From positions 324,522-388,521 of the forward strand of contig NZ_JBHTJT010000006.1 of the NCBI RefSeq assembly GCF_042676185.1: 64,000 nt of DNA. Direction: 5' to 3'. The notes below the pieces were generated by a model. The model was not told the DNA's origin. It saw nothing but the letters and a program-made list of their open reading frames with translations, and did not search any database. Shown here piece by piece: positions 19,527 through 28,337 of the stretch. This DNA is from Tropicimonas aquimaris (GTDB lineage: Bacteria > Pseudomonadota > Alphaproteobacteria > Rhodobacterales > Rhodobacteraceae). Position numbers and translations under genes: made by a program. Each line of letters starts with the position of its first letter. Positions within the stretch are counted from its first letter, which is position 1.

Positions 19527-19579
19527 ACGCGGAACCGTCCATGCGCCGCTGAAGCACGCAGAAGAGGAGCCAGAGGGTC

Positions 19580-20605
19580 GTGCGCGTTCTGTACATTCCC
19601 CGAAGCAGTGAAACCCGCAAACGCAACCGGCGCCGCTTCCATCGCGCCTTGGCTGGCTATGTCGATGGCCCTGAAGGGTTTTTCGAAGCGAGCCTCCACG
19701 GTGCATGCAGCGTTACGAGACTGACGCTTCAGCGCGCCCTGGCGCTCACCAAAAAGCAGCGGAAGTCCTTCGACGCGGTGATCGTCAACAGCCGGTCAGG
19801 GTTAGAGTGGGAAGACCCAGCCGCCGCACTCGCCGCGCTCGAAGGGTTTCGCCAGCCGGTCTCGTTCTTCCAAAGCCATGACCGGCCCGGTGCAATCGGA
19901 GACGATGCACTGCTCGATCGGTTCAAGGTCATATTCAAACGGGAACCCTTTGACGATCTCTCGCGGTATGACATCTCGCCGGCGAATGCGTCAAAGATCG
20001 TGCCCACACATCTCTCCAACCCGATGGAACCGATGAGCCATCGTTTGCGGTGGCGCAACCGGACCAGCGCGCCGGCGGAGTTCGCGTGGCAGATGCCAAA
20101 GGACCAGGACGTGTTCTTCATCGGCACGGTCTCCGAAAACCGCTATCTGGAACGCATGGCCGCCTGGCAGGCCGTCCTCGATTCCGGCTTGCCGCACCTC
20201 GGTGGCCTGCTCCCCAAAAAGGAATTCGCGGCGCGCGTGCCGGACCATCTCGTGACGACACCACTTCCCAGGGCCGAGTATATGAAGACACTCATGAAGA
20301 CCCGCGTCAATCTTGCCCTCGGAGGCATCGGCCCCTTTACGTTCCGCCATCTCGAGCTGTTCTGGGCCGGCGCCTTTACCTTGTCGACGCCGACGATCCG
20401 CGAGATCCGGTTTCGGGTGCCGCTGGTTGATGGCAGGGATTACGTTGCCTTCGAGACCCCCGCAGACATGATCGACAAGATCCGGCACTACCTCGACCAC
20501 GAGGATGAGCGAAACCTGATTGCCCGCAATGGCCGCGCTGCCTACGAAAGGCTGCACGATGTGAAGGCGCACGGTCGCGAGATCCATGACGCTCTGACGG
20601 CATGA
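19580..20605 (+). CDS. Glycosyltransferase-like protein, tandem paralogue 2
   Basis: Also 341 aa and clearly homologous to the preceding gene along its whole length (shared blocks VFKREPF, SPANASKIVPTHLSNP, DVFFIGTV, NLALGGIGPFTFRHLE, FWAGAFTLSTP, IARNGRAAYERLHDV). By eye more than half of the residues match. The GTG start at 19580 is preceded by GAGG. It ends in an ATGA overlap with the next glycosyltransferase, so the two are translationally coupled. Tandem duplication followed by divergence is the simplest origin. Confidence 0.72.
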   Translation: MRVLYIPRSSETRKRNRRRFHRALAGYVDGPEGFFEASLHGACSVTRLTLQRALALTKKQRKSFDAVIVNSRSGLEWEDPAAALAALEGFRQPVSFFQSHDRPGAIGDDALLDRFKVIFKREPFDDLSRYDISPANASKIVPTHLSNPMEPMSHRLRWRNRTSAPAEFAWQMPKDQDVFFIGTVSENRYLERMAAWQAVLDSGLPHLGGLLPKKEFAARVPDHLVTTPLPRAEYMKTLMKTRVNLALGGIGPFTFRHLELFWAGAFTLSTPTIREIRFRVPLVDGRDYVAFETPADMIDKIRHYLDHEDERNLIARNGRAAYERLHDVKAHGREIHDALTA

Positions 20606-21726
20606 CCGGACAGTCGCGCCGCGTGCTCTTTCCCTTCTCCGGCGAAACGGTTGGCGGCAGCCATGTCTCGGCGCTTACCCTGGTGGGCGGCCTCGCCGAC
20701 ACCGGATGGGAGCCCGTCGTCGGCGTGCACCAGCCCGGCGGCCTGCTGAGCGATTACCTCGACACGCTCGGCCAGCCCTGGATCGCCCTGCCCGATCTCG
20801 CCCTGCCCACCATGGGATCCCTGCGCCGGCAGGCGCCCGTCTTCGCGCGCGCCACCTGGCCACTTTGCAGCCTGCTGCGCGCGCAGGGCATCGGCATCGT
20901 TCACACCAACGACATCCGAATGCACCAGCTCTGGGGCCTGCCGGCCCGGCTCGCCGGGGCGACCCACCTGTGGCACCAGCGGACGCCCACGCGCAACCGG
21001 CGGCTCGACGCCTATGCCAGACTGGCCACCCGGGTCGCCACCGTCTCCGACTATTGCCGCGGCGAGCTTCCGCCCCGCCTGCGCGGCAAGGCCGTGGTCG
21101 TCACCAATCCGGTGATCCTGCCCGAGCCCCCCGACCGAGCCGCCGCCCGCACCCGCCTTCTGGAAGCGCTCGGCCGTCCCGATGCCGGCCCGGTGATCGG
21201 CTTCGTCTCCAACATCACCGAGCGCAAGCGACCGCTCGCCATGGTCGCGCTGGCCAGCGCCCTGCGCGCGGCCGGCCATGCCGATGCCGTCTTCCCGATG
21301 TTCGGAGACGCCCGCCCGCCGACCGGCCCGGAACTCGACGCCGCTATCTCCGGCGCCGGCCTGCAGGGCACCGTGGTGCCGATGGGGCCGCGTTTCCCGA
21401 TCGAGCCCTGGCTCGCCGGGTGCGATATCCTGATTGCCCCCGCCCGGCGCGAGGCCTTCGGGCGCACGCTGGTCGAGGCGATGCTCTGCGGCACTGCCGT
21501 GATCGCCTCCGACGAGGGCGGGCACCGCGAGATCGTGGATCATGGCCGCACCGGCCTGCTGGTCCCTCCGGACGACCCGCCCGCGCTTGAAGCTGCCGCG
21601 CGCCAGCTGCTCGCCGACCCCGCCACCATGCACGGGATCGCCGAAGCCGCCCGCAGCGAGGCCGAGGCCCGCTACGGCCTGCCGGCCCATGTCGCCGCGA
21701 TCACCGCGCTCTATGCCCGCGGTTGA
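20602..21726 (+). CDS. Glycosyltransferase family 4-type protein
   Basis: A 374-aa GT-B glycosyltransferase. The N-terminal half has FPFSGETVGGSHVSALTLV (the glycine loop of GT4 acceptor domains). The C-terminal donor domain has GFVSNITERKRPLAMVALAS and the E-x7-E block APARREAFGRTLVEAMLCGT followed by VIASDEGGHREIV. The start codon overlaps the preceding stop (ATGA). It probably adds a sugar to a cell-surface glycan with its neighbours; linkage and substrate cannot be read from sequence. Confidence 0.85.
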   Translation: MTGQSRRVLFPFSGETVGGSHVSALTLVGGLADTGWEPVVGVHQPGGLLSDYLDTLGQPWIALPDLALPTMGSLRRQAPVFARATWPLCSLLRAQGIGIVHTNDIRMHQLWGLPARLAGATHLWHQRTPTRNRRLDAYARLATRVATVSDYCRGELPPRLRGKAVVVTNPVILPEPPDRAAARTRLLEALGRPDAGPVIGFVSNITERKRPLAMVALASALRAAGHADAVFPMFGDARPPTGPELDAAISGAGLQGTVVPMGPRFPIEPWLAGCDILIAPARREAFGRTLVEAMLCGTAVIASDEGGHREIVDHGRTGLLVPPDDPPALEAAARQLLADPATMHGIAEAARSEAEARYGLPAHVAAITALYARG

Positions 21727-21780
21727 AACCACCCGCGGCGCGCTCTACCACGGGGCACCGGCAGGCCAGGACCAGACCCC

Positions 21781-22920
21781 ATGAAAAGCTGCATCGCGAC
21801 CGGCGACTACTATCGCAACGGCGAGACCTTCATCAACCGCCACATCCAGCACCTGTTCGGCGGCGAGACCTGCATCGTGGCCGGCCGCTACCACGGCGAG
21901 AACCCGCTCGGCCGGCCGGTCTTCGAACGGCGCAAGGGCGCGGGCGGTGCCGATCGGCTGATCGCCCCATACTGGCTCATTCGCAACACGCTGGTCCACG
22001 GCACCTCGCGCCTGCCCTACGGCCGCGCCAAGGCCGAGCTGGCGCAGTTCTGGCGCGACAACGGGGTCGAGGTGATCCTTGCCGAGTTCGGCACCCAGGC
22101 ACTGGCCGTGGCGCCGCTGGGCAACGAGATGGGCATCCCCGTCTTCACCTATTTCCGCGGCACCGACGCCTCCAAGCACCTGCGCCGCACCCATATCCAG
22201 AAAGCCTACCGCAAGCTCATGCCCAAGCTCGCCGGCGTCTTCTCGGTGTCGCAATTCCTGCTCGACAACCTCGCCGCCGAGGGCATCTCCCATCCCAACA
22301 GCCACGTCATCCCCTCCGGCGTGAACGTCTCGCTCTTCAAGCCCGCCGAGAAGGAGCCGTCGACCTTCCTCGCCGTGGGCCGCTTCGTCGAGAAAAAGGC
22401 CCCCCTCATCACCTTGCGCAGCTTTGCCGCCGCGACCGAAGCCCATCCCGAGGCGCGGCTCGAGATGATCGGCGACGGCCCGCTGCTGGCCGAAGCCAGG
22501 GCGCTGGCCGCGAGCCTCGGCGCGGGCGACCGCATGCATTTCCCCGGCGCCATGCCGCATGATTACGTGCGCGAGCGCCTGTCACGAACCGAGGTCTTCC
22601 TGCAGCACTCGATCACCGCCGCCGACGGTAACACCGAAGGCCTGCCCACCGCGATCCAGGAGGCGCTCGCCTGCGGCTGCATCACCCTCTCCACCCGCCA
22701 CGCCGGCATCCCCGAGGCAGTCGAGCACGGGGTGAACGGATTTCTGGTAGAGGAATGGGACGAAACCGGCTTCACCGCCCAGATCGCCCGCGTTCTCGAA
22801 GAGGGCCGTCAGGACGAAATGGAGCGCGCCGCCCGCGCCACCGCCGAGGAACGCTTCGACAACGCGAAACTGCTGACGAAGCTGGAGCAGACCATCCTGC
22901 GCACCCTCGCCGGAACCTGA
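21781..22920 (+). CDS. Glycosyltransferase family 4-type protein (colanic-acid-type)
   Basis: A 379-aa GT-B glycosyltransferase. Recognisable blocks are FTYFRGTDASKHLRR near residue 120, the central HVIPSGVNVSLFKP, FLAVGRFVEKKAPLITLRSF, and the E-x7-E region GNTEGLPTAIQEALACGCI then VSTRHAGIPE-like STRHAGIPEAVEHGVNGFLV. It follows the previous gene by 54 bp, so the four genes from 18.5 kb may form one unit. Family members act in exopolysaccharide or lipopolysaccharide assembly. No flippase or polymerase gene adjoins. Confidence 0.85.
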   Translation: MKSCIATGDYYRNGETFINRHIQHLFGGETCIVAGRYHGENPLGRPVFERRKGAGGADRLIAPYWLIRNTLVHGTSRLPYGRAKAELAQFWRDNGVEVILAEFGTQALAVAPLGNEMGIPVFTYFRGTDASKHLRRTHIQKAYRKLMPKLAGVFSVSQFLLDNLAAEGISHPNSHVIPSGVNVSLFKPAEKEPSTFLAVGRFVEKKAPLITLRSFAAATEAHPEARLEMIGDGPLLAEARALAASLGAGDRMHFPGAMPHDYVRERLSRTEVFLQHSITAADGNTEGLPTAIQEALACGCITLSTRHAGIPEAVEHGVNGFLVEEWDETGFTAQIARVLEEGRQDEMERAARATAEERFDNAKLLTKLEQTILRTLAGT

Positions 22921-23125
22921 CCCGGCGGCCCCGCCCCACAAACGCACCATGCTCCCGCAACGCAAGCTCGGGCCCGGCCAACGGACGTGCCGCATCGCCT
23001 TGGCTCAAGCCGGAACGCTGCCTGCGACGCAAGGTTGCCGTTCAATGGCGTCTGATTGGCGTCCGGTGGGCGGACTGCAAGGCAGGTGACCAAACGGCGG
23101 CCGAGGTTCACGATTCCAGGACGGG

Positions 23126-23545
23126 CTAGATCGCATCCCGTGGAGGGTGCTCTTTGAACCAGTCGACAATCTGGACCATTTTTGCCTCAAAGGCGCCAGG
23201 TGCAAAGATATTCAGCACGATCGCCGGCTTCTCACTCCGGTTTTCAAAGTCATGCTGCACACCGGCGGGCACGAAGATGAAACTGCCCTGCTCTGCATCC
23301 CGCCATTCATCGCCAACGAGAAAGCTCATCGTTCCTTCCAGAACGTAGAAGATTTCGTTTTCCTGCTCGTGGGAATGCGCCCCGATTCCTTTGGTATTCG
23401 GCTCCATCAACCATTCGGATATCGAGTATTGGTTCGCGGTTTCATCGCCGTCTGCTTTGAAGTTGGCCTTGATCCGGCCCATGTCGTAGCCGCGGCCTTC
23501 CCCGCGTTTCAGGAAGATGGGATTTCGTCCGCCTGTGCCTGACAC
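23126..23545 (-). CDS. Cupin domain protein
   Basis: A 139-aa single-domain cupin. Motif 1 is GIGAHSHEQENEIFYVLEG near residues 53-71 with the two His and the Glu metal ligands. Motif 2 is GSFIFVPAGVQHDFEN near residues 86-101 with the third His. A mononuclear metal site is therefore likely. The N-terminus (NPIFLKRGEGRGYDMGRI) is typical of small stand-alone cupins of unknown substrate. It is isolated between the glycosyltransferase cluster and the HupE pair, reading leftward. Confidence 0.82.
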   Translation of the reverse strand: MSGTGGRNPIFLKRGEGRGYDMGRIKANFKADGDETANQYSISEWLMEPNTKGIGAHSHEQENEIFYVLEGTMSFLVGDEWRDAEQGSFIFVPAGVQHDFENRSEKPAIVLNIFAPGAFEAKMVQIVDWFKEHPPRDAI

Positions 23546-23790
23546 TGTCCACCTCCAGACATCTCATCGATGGTCCCAAGGTATTGCGATGGCGTTTTTT
23601 CGTGCAATCCGCAGCATCTATGACCAGTCGGCTCGGAACCGTCATGCGACACAGCCCCTCATAAACCGCCCAGCCCTGCAGACTTGCCGTCGTCCCAGGC
23701 GGAGTATGGCTCGCGAGACGGGGAGTGGCGTCCTGCCGGGCCACGCAAGCGCGCTCCGGCGTCGATGCCGTCCCGCTCGCGGCGGGCCCG

Positions 23791-24396
23791 CTAGGTAACG
23801 ACAGGACCGGCCAGCCCGAGCGCCAGCATCAGAAGCGAGATCGCCCCGACCCAGGCGGCCGCGACGCGCAGGGCGATCCCGACCCAGTCCCAGGTGAAGC
23901 GCTGCTTAAGGACGAGGATGATCCCGAAGAGGTAGAGCAAGCCGAGGTTGGCTCCCACCAGCGAGCCCGACATGGTGAAGAGGCGGTCGCGCAGGGGCCC
24001 CGCGTCCGGAATGGACGCAGCCCCGATCAGGAACCCGCCGACCGCCACCAGCGCCACTGCAAGCAGGTGGACCCTGCCCGGCGCCAACGCCGCCAGCCCG
24101 CAGACCGCGAAGGCGGTGGCGAACATCGCCGGGTCGAGATCCGCGCTGCTGGACCCGAGGATCAGGCCGAGGATCGTCGCCACCGGGAAAGCGGCAAAGT
24201 GATACCGCTCCCGCTCGCTGGCATATCCCGACGCCAGCAGCCCCATCCCGACCATCAGCAGCGCCTGAGCGGGGGTCGAAAAGGGATGCAGCATCCCGAT
24301 GTAGAACCCCTCCAGCCCGGGAACCGGACTGTGGGCGAAGGCAGGCCCCGCTCCCAGCAGGAACGGGAGCCACGCCAGCCGCCAGGCCCGGGTCAC
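23791..24396 (-). CDS. HupE/UreJ family membrane protein (second of pair)
   Basis: A 201-aa protein with a signal-like N-terminus and about five further hydrophobic segments. The motif YIGMLHPFSTPAQALLMVGMGLL is a degenerate version of the HupE/UreJ signature. It lacks the GxDH found in its neighbour. It begins with GTG one base after the stop codon of the upstream hupE-like gene, so the pair is surely co-translated. HupE/UreJ proteins are implicated in nickel or other metal uptake, yet no hydrogenase or urease gene is in the window. Confidence 0.75.
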   Translation of the reverse strand: MTRAWRLAWLPFLLGAGPAFAHSPVPGLEGFYIGMLHPFSTPAQALLMVGMGLLASGYASERERYHFAAFPVATILGLILGSSSADLDPAMFATAFAVCGLAALAPGRVHLLAVALVAVGGFLIGAASIPDAGPLRDRLFTMSGSLVGANLGLLYLFGIILVLKQRFTWDWVGIALRVAAAWVGAISLLMLALGLAGPVVT

Positions 24397-24397
24397 G

Positions 24398-24994
24398 TCA
24401 GGCCACGCCGGTCAGAAAGGCGACCCCGGCAAGCGCGATCACGCCGCCCGCACCGCGAACCGCCGTGCGCCCGGCCGGCCACCGGACCAGCAGGCCGAAG
24501 GCGATGCCGATAAGGTGCAGCAGGCCGGTCGAGATCACGAAGCCCACCGCATAGGCAAAGGCATTGACCGTCGCGGGCAGTTCGGTGCCGTGGGCATAGC
24601 CGTGGAAGATCGCGAAAGCCCCCACGATCACCGCCGCCACCCAGATCGGCGGCCGCACGGCAAAGACGATCATCAGGCCGAGCACCACCGCGGACAGCGC
24701 GATCCCGGTCTCGATGGCGGGAATGGGGATACCGAGGATCCCCGCCACTGCGCCAAAGGCCATGACCAGCGGAAAGACGACCGGCAGGATCCAGATCGCC
24801 GGCGCGCCGAGGAACGCCCCCCAGAGCCCCACTGCGACCATCGCCGCAACGTGGTCCCAGCCAAGGATCGGGTGGGTGAACCCGGCGACGAAACCGCCGC
24901 CGTATCCTTCGCCGGTATGAGCGAGAACGGGAAAGGCCGAACTTAAATACGCCAGTGTTATCCCGAAAAGGGCAAATGCGAGGCGGTGCGTCAT
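24398..24994 (-). CDS. HupE/UreJ family protein (first of pair)
   Basis: A 198-aa membrane protein with a cleavable-looking N-terminus (LAYLSSAFPVLAHTGEG), the canonical signature GFTHPILGWDHVAAMVAVGLWG and six hydrophobic segments; AIFHGYAHGTELP supplies two further His. Family members are candidate Ni(II) permeases. It is followed with one base of spacing by the divergent second copy. The upstream CstA gene reads in the same direction but ends in its own terminator. Confidence 0.82.
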   Translation of the reverse strand: MTHRLAFALFGITLAYLSSAFPVLAHTGEGYGGGFVAGFTHPILGWDHVAAMVAVGLWGAFLGAPAIWILPVVFPLVMAFGAVAGILGIPIPAIETGIALSAVVLGLMIVFAVRPPIWVAAVIVGAFAIFHGYAHGTELPATVNAFAYAVGFVISTGLLHLIGIAFGLLVRWPAGRTAVRGAGGVIALAGVAFLTGVA

Positions 24995-25118
24995 TGAATA
25001 CTCCCTGGAGACTCGTCCTTACAATGAATTGGTACGACACCTCTGGAAAGCAAACAACTTTTGCCTCGTATACGGACAGGATGCCGCGCGACCTCCCCCT
25101 GATCGACCGACCGCGCAC

Positions 25119-25155
25119 AAAAGGGCCCCGCCGAACAGATGTCCGACGGGGCCCC
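25119..25155 (-). terminator. Intrinsic terminator of the CstA gene
   Basis: On the minus strand GGGCCCCGTCGG pairs with CGGCGGGGCCC (loop ACATCTGTT) and is followed by TTTTGTG, 29 bp behind the CstA stop. Confidence 0.85.
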
Positions 25156-25183
25156 CTCCTCCTGGGTAACTGTCAGGCCGCGA

Positions 25184-26620
25184 TCAGGCGGCGCCCTTCG
25201 CCGTGCCCTTTCCGCCCATCGGCTGCACCGGGTGGGCATAGCGCAGGAAGGTCGCCAGCGCGCCCCCGGCGATCACGAGGCTCGCGACGTTGGAGAGGGT
25301 CGGGTCGAGCCCGAAGCCGATCTTGTCCTGCAGGATGAAGGCCGCATCCACCGCCGTCATGAAGACGGCCGGTACCGTGGCGATCCAGTGGAACTTGCCT
25401 TTCTGGGCGAGGTAGATCGCCGCCGACCAGAGCACCATCATCGACAGCATCTGGTTCGACCAGCCGAAGTACCGCCAGATCACGGCGAAGTCGGCGCGGC
25501 TGACGAAGAAGGCCACCACGAAAAGCGGGATCGCGATCATCAGCCGTTTCGAGATCTGCGCCTGGTCCACGCGGAAGGTCTCCGCGAGGATCAGCCGTGT
25601 CGACCGGAAAGCCGTGTCGCCCGAGGTGATCGGCAGGATCACCACGCCGAGGATCGCGAGGAAGCCGCCGAAGGTGCCGAGCAGCGTGTTGCAGACCTCG
25701 TTGACCACCGCCGAGGGCGAGCCGGAGGCGATCACCGCCTGCAGCGCCTCGGAACTCTCGTAGAAGCTGACACCCGCCGTGACCCAGATCAGCGCGATGA
25801 TGCCCTCGGCGATCATGGCGCCGTAGAACACCTTGCGGCCGTCCCGCTCGTTGCGCATGCAGCGCGCCATCAGCGGCGATTGCGTCGAGTGGAACCCCGA
25901 GATCGCACCGCAGGAAAGCGTGATGAACAGCAGCGGCCAGAGCGGCAGGTCGTTGGGATGGACATTGGCCCGGAAATCGAGGTTCGGCAGCAGCTCGTAG
26001 CCGTTGAAGACCAGCCCGCCGAGAACGCCGAAGGTCATGAACAGCAGCAGCACGCCGAAGATCGGGTAAAGCCGGCCGATGATCTTGTCGATCGGCAGGA
26101 CGGTGGCCACGAAATAGTAGCAGAAGATGAAGAAGACCAGCAGCTGCACGTTCAGCCCGGTCATGCTCGACAGCAGCTTCGCCGGGCCGAGGATGAAGAC
26201 CACGCCGACCAGCAGCAGCAAGAGCACCGAGAAGACGCGCATCACCTGGCGCGCCGGCATCCCCATGAAGTCGCCGACCACCTCGGGAATGGACTCGCCG
26301 CCCTTGCGTACCGAGAGCATTCCGGAGAAATAGTCGTGCACGCCACCGGCGAAGATCGACCCGATGACGACCCAGAGCAGCGCCTGGGGACCGTAGAGCG
26401 CACCGAGGATCGGGCCGAAGATCGGGCCGAGGCCGGCAATGTCGAGAAGCTGGATGAAGAAGACCTTCCACGTCGGCATGTTGATGTAGTCGACGCCGTC
26501 CTCACGGGTCCAGCAGGGGGTCTTGCGGTCCGGCTCAATGCCGAAGATCCGTTCGACCAGAACGCCGTAGGTGAAATACCCGAGTATCAGCACCCCGACG
26601 CAGGCAAGGAAGAAAGCCAT
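25184..26620 (-). CDS. Carbon starvation protein CstA family (pyruvate/peptide transporter type)
   Basis: A 478-aa polytopic inner-membrane protein. CstA family members take up peptides or pyruvate. The blocks DYINMPTWKVFFIQLLDIAGLGPIFGPI (shown here from GLGPIFGPILGALYGP), VHDYFSGMLSVRKGGESIPE and SGFHSTQSPLMARCM are family hallmarks. The length is that of the shorter CstA class (E. coli CstA is about 700 aa). The start at 26620 (MAFFLACVG) has GGAGGG ten bases upstream and begins in the first membrane helix; an in-frame start at 26767 would add a non-hydrophobic extension. Confidence 0.9.
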   Translation of the reverse strand: MAFFLACVGVLILGYFTYGVLVERIFGIEPDRKTPCWTREDGVDYINMPTWKVFFIQLLDIAGLGPIFGPILGALYGPQALLWVVIGSIFAGGVHDYFSGMLSVRKGGESIPEVVGDFMGMPARQVMRVFSVLLLLLVGVVFILGPAKLLSSMTGLNVQLLVFFIFCYYFVATVLPIDKIIGRLYPIFGVLLLFMTFGVLGGLVFNGYELLPNLDFRANVHPNDLPLWPLLFITLSCGAISGFHSTQSPLMARCMRNERDGRKVFYGAMIAEGIIALIWVTAGVSFYESSEALQAVIASGSPSAVVNEVCNTLLGTFGGFLAILGVVILPITSGDTAFRSTRLILAETFRVDQAQISKRLMIAIPLFVVAFFVSRADFAVIWRYFGWSNQMLSMMVLWSAAIYLAQKGKFHWIATVPAVFMTAVDAAFILQDKIGFGLDPTLSNVASLVIAGGALATFLRYAHPVQPMGGKGTAKGAA

Positions 26621-27004
26621 TGTTTTTTGTCCCTCCGAGACGTTGCTCGCGCGGCTCACGTGTCCTGTGACCGCGGCCTGAACCCGCCGCGACCCCCAGT
26701 CAACCTGCCCCCAGCGCATGTCCGCCATGGCAGGAACAGATGGGTCGGAGCGCCGCTCGGGAAACAAAATTATCCCAATGGGTTAGGCTGAGGTCCAAAT
26801 CGTGCGCGCAAGATTCTCTCGCAAAGCGGTGCGACAGCAGGCCGCTTGCGGATTTCCAAGCGCCTGCCGCCTTCTTCGGCATGTGAGCGCTGACACCCCG
26901 AAAGGCCCGTTCCGGCGGCCGGCATCGTCGCCGCCGCGCGGCGCTGCGGCTTGCGCCCCCGGCCCGGCTCTGCCACCCTCGCCCAACGACGCAGGGAGGG
27001 AGAG
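26621..27004. other. 384-bp divergent intergenic region
   Basis: It lies between the CstA gene (minus) and the carboxylate-amine ligase gene (plus), so it should hold promoters for both. AT-rich AAATTATCCCAATGG near 26767 is the most promoter-like stretch. No gene is seen. Confidence 0.5.
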
Positions 27005-28138
27005 ATGTCGCGCACGGCACCCCAGCTGACACTCGGGATCGAGGAGGAATACCTCCTGGTCGACACCGAGACCTTCGAACTCGCCAACGCGCCGGAGGCG
27101 CTGATCGAGGAATGCGCCGGCGCCATGCAGGGCCAGGTCAGCCCGGAATTCCTGCAATGCCAGATCGAGATCGGCACCAAGGTCTGCACCGACATCGCCG
27201 GGGCGCGGGACGAGTTGAAGCGTCTGCGCTCCACGGTGGCGCAGCACGCCGCGCGGCACGGGCTGGCCCCGATCGCCGCCTCCTGCCATCCCTTCGCCGA
27301 CTGGAAACAGCAGATCCACACCGACAAGACCCGCTACAACGAGCTCGAACAGGCGCTGGCCGGGGTGGCGCGGCGGCTGCTGATCTGCGGGATGCATGTG
27401 CACGTCGGCATCGAGAGCCCGAGCCAGCGCATCGACCTGATGAACCAGCTCACCTATTTCCTGCCGCACCTGCTGGCGCTGTCGTGCTCCTCGCCGTTCT
27501 GGATGGGCCAGGACACCGGGCTCTGCTCCTACCGGCTGACCGTGTTCGACAACCTGCCCCGCACCGGCCTGCCGCCGCTGCTGAATTCCTGGGCCGAGTT
27601 CGAGCGGATGACCGGCGTGCTGGTGGATCTCGGCATCATCGAGGACGCCTCCAAGATCTGGTGGGACCTCCGCCCCTCCTGGCGCTTTCCAACCATCGAG
27701 GCCCGGATCTGCGACGTGCCGACCCTGCTGGAGGACACGCTGACCATCGCCGCGCTGACCCAGTGCTTCACCCGGATGCTCTGGCGGCTCGCGGCCAGGA
27801 ACCAGCGCTGGCGGCTCTACGACAACGTGCTGATCGGCGAGAACCGCTGGCGGGCGCAGCGCTATGGCGTGAACGAGGGCATGATCGATTTCGGCCAGCG
27901 CGAGATCGTGGGCTTCGACGTGCTCGCCGAGGAGATGGTCGAGATCCTGGCCGAGGACGCCGAAGCGCTCGGCTGCCTGGCCGAGGTCGAGCGGGTGCGC
28001 GACCTCGTCGCCCGCGGCACCAGCGCCGACCGCCAACGCACCGTGCGCCAGCAACGGCTCGAGGCCGGCAACGACGAGCAGGCAGCGATGCGGGCCGTGG
28101 TCAGCCACCTGATCGACGCCTTCCAGGACGGGCTGTGA
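27005..28138 (+). CDS. YbdK-type carboxylate-amine ligase (glutamate-cysteine ligase family 2)
   Basis: A 377-aa ATP-grasp-like GCS2 family enzyme. Members join a carboxylate to an amine, and E. coli YbdK has weak glutamate-cysteine ligase activity. The N-terminal LTLGIEEEYLLVDTETFEL and CGMHVHVGIESP near residue 130, with WWDLRPSWRFPTIEARICD near residue 220, define the family. The ATG at 27005 follows GGGAGGGAG. Classical GshA activity is not implied. A pair of dispersed repeats lies directly behind it. Confidence 0.88.
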   Translation: MSRTAPQLTLGIEEEYLLVDTETFELANAPEALIEECAGAMQGQVSPEFLQCQIEIGTKVCTDIAGARDELKRLRSTVAQHAARHGLAPIAASCHPFADWKQQIHTDKTRYNELEQALAGVARRLLICGMHVHVGIESPSQRIDLMNQLTYFLPHLLALSCSSPFWMGQDTGLCSYRLTVFDNLPRTGLPPLLNSWAEFERMTGVLVDLGIIEDASKIWWDLRPSWRFPTIEARICDVPTLLEDTLTIAALTQCFTRMLWRLAARNQRWRLYDNVLIGENRWRAQRYGVNEGMIDFGQREIVGFDVLAEEMVEILAEDAEALGCLAEVERVRDLVARGTSADRQRTVRQQRLEAGNDEQAAMRAVVSHLIDAFQDGL

Positions 28139-28164
28139 GACCAGGCGTGCGGCCGATCCCGAAG

Positions 28165-28243
28165 CGCTCCCGCCCGTCGTCGACGCATCCTTCGGATGCG
28201 CCTCCTCCAGTTGGGCCGGGCCGCGCGCATCCGCGCGCGGGGC
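28165..28243 (-). repeat. Dispersed hairpin repeat, family 2, copy 4
   Basis: On the minus strand: hairpin GCGCGCGGATGCGCGC, CGGCCCAACTGGAGGAGG, hairpin CGCATCCGAAGGATGCG, then GACGACGGGCGGGAGC. It directly abuts family 1 copy C, so the two form a composite element. Confidence 0.62.
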
Positions 28244-28297
28244 GATCTTTCGGACGAAAGATCGTGCCTCCGGCGGGGTTATTTCGCACCAGGAGAC
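28242..28297 (+). repeat. Dispersed intergenic repeat, family 1, copy C
   Basis: Hairpin CGATCTTTCGGACGAAAGATCG, then TGCCTCCGGCGGGGTTATTT, then CGCACCAGGAGACC. The best-preserved features shared with copy D are the leading hairpin and TGCCTCCGGCGGGG. Confidence 0.6.
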
Positions 28298-28337
28298 CAG
28301 GCAAAACACCGCCCTTGCCAACGCCGGGAAACGCGGG

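Noticed and set aside
25118..25170. Leader or riboswitch for the HupE pair
   Set aside because: The hairpin is better explained as the terminator of the CstA gene; nothing else structured lies before the HupE start.
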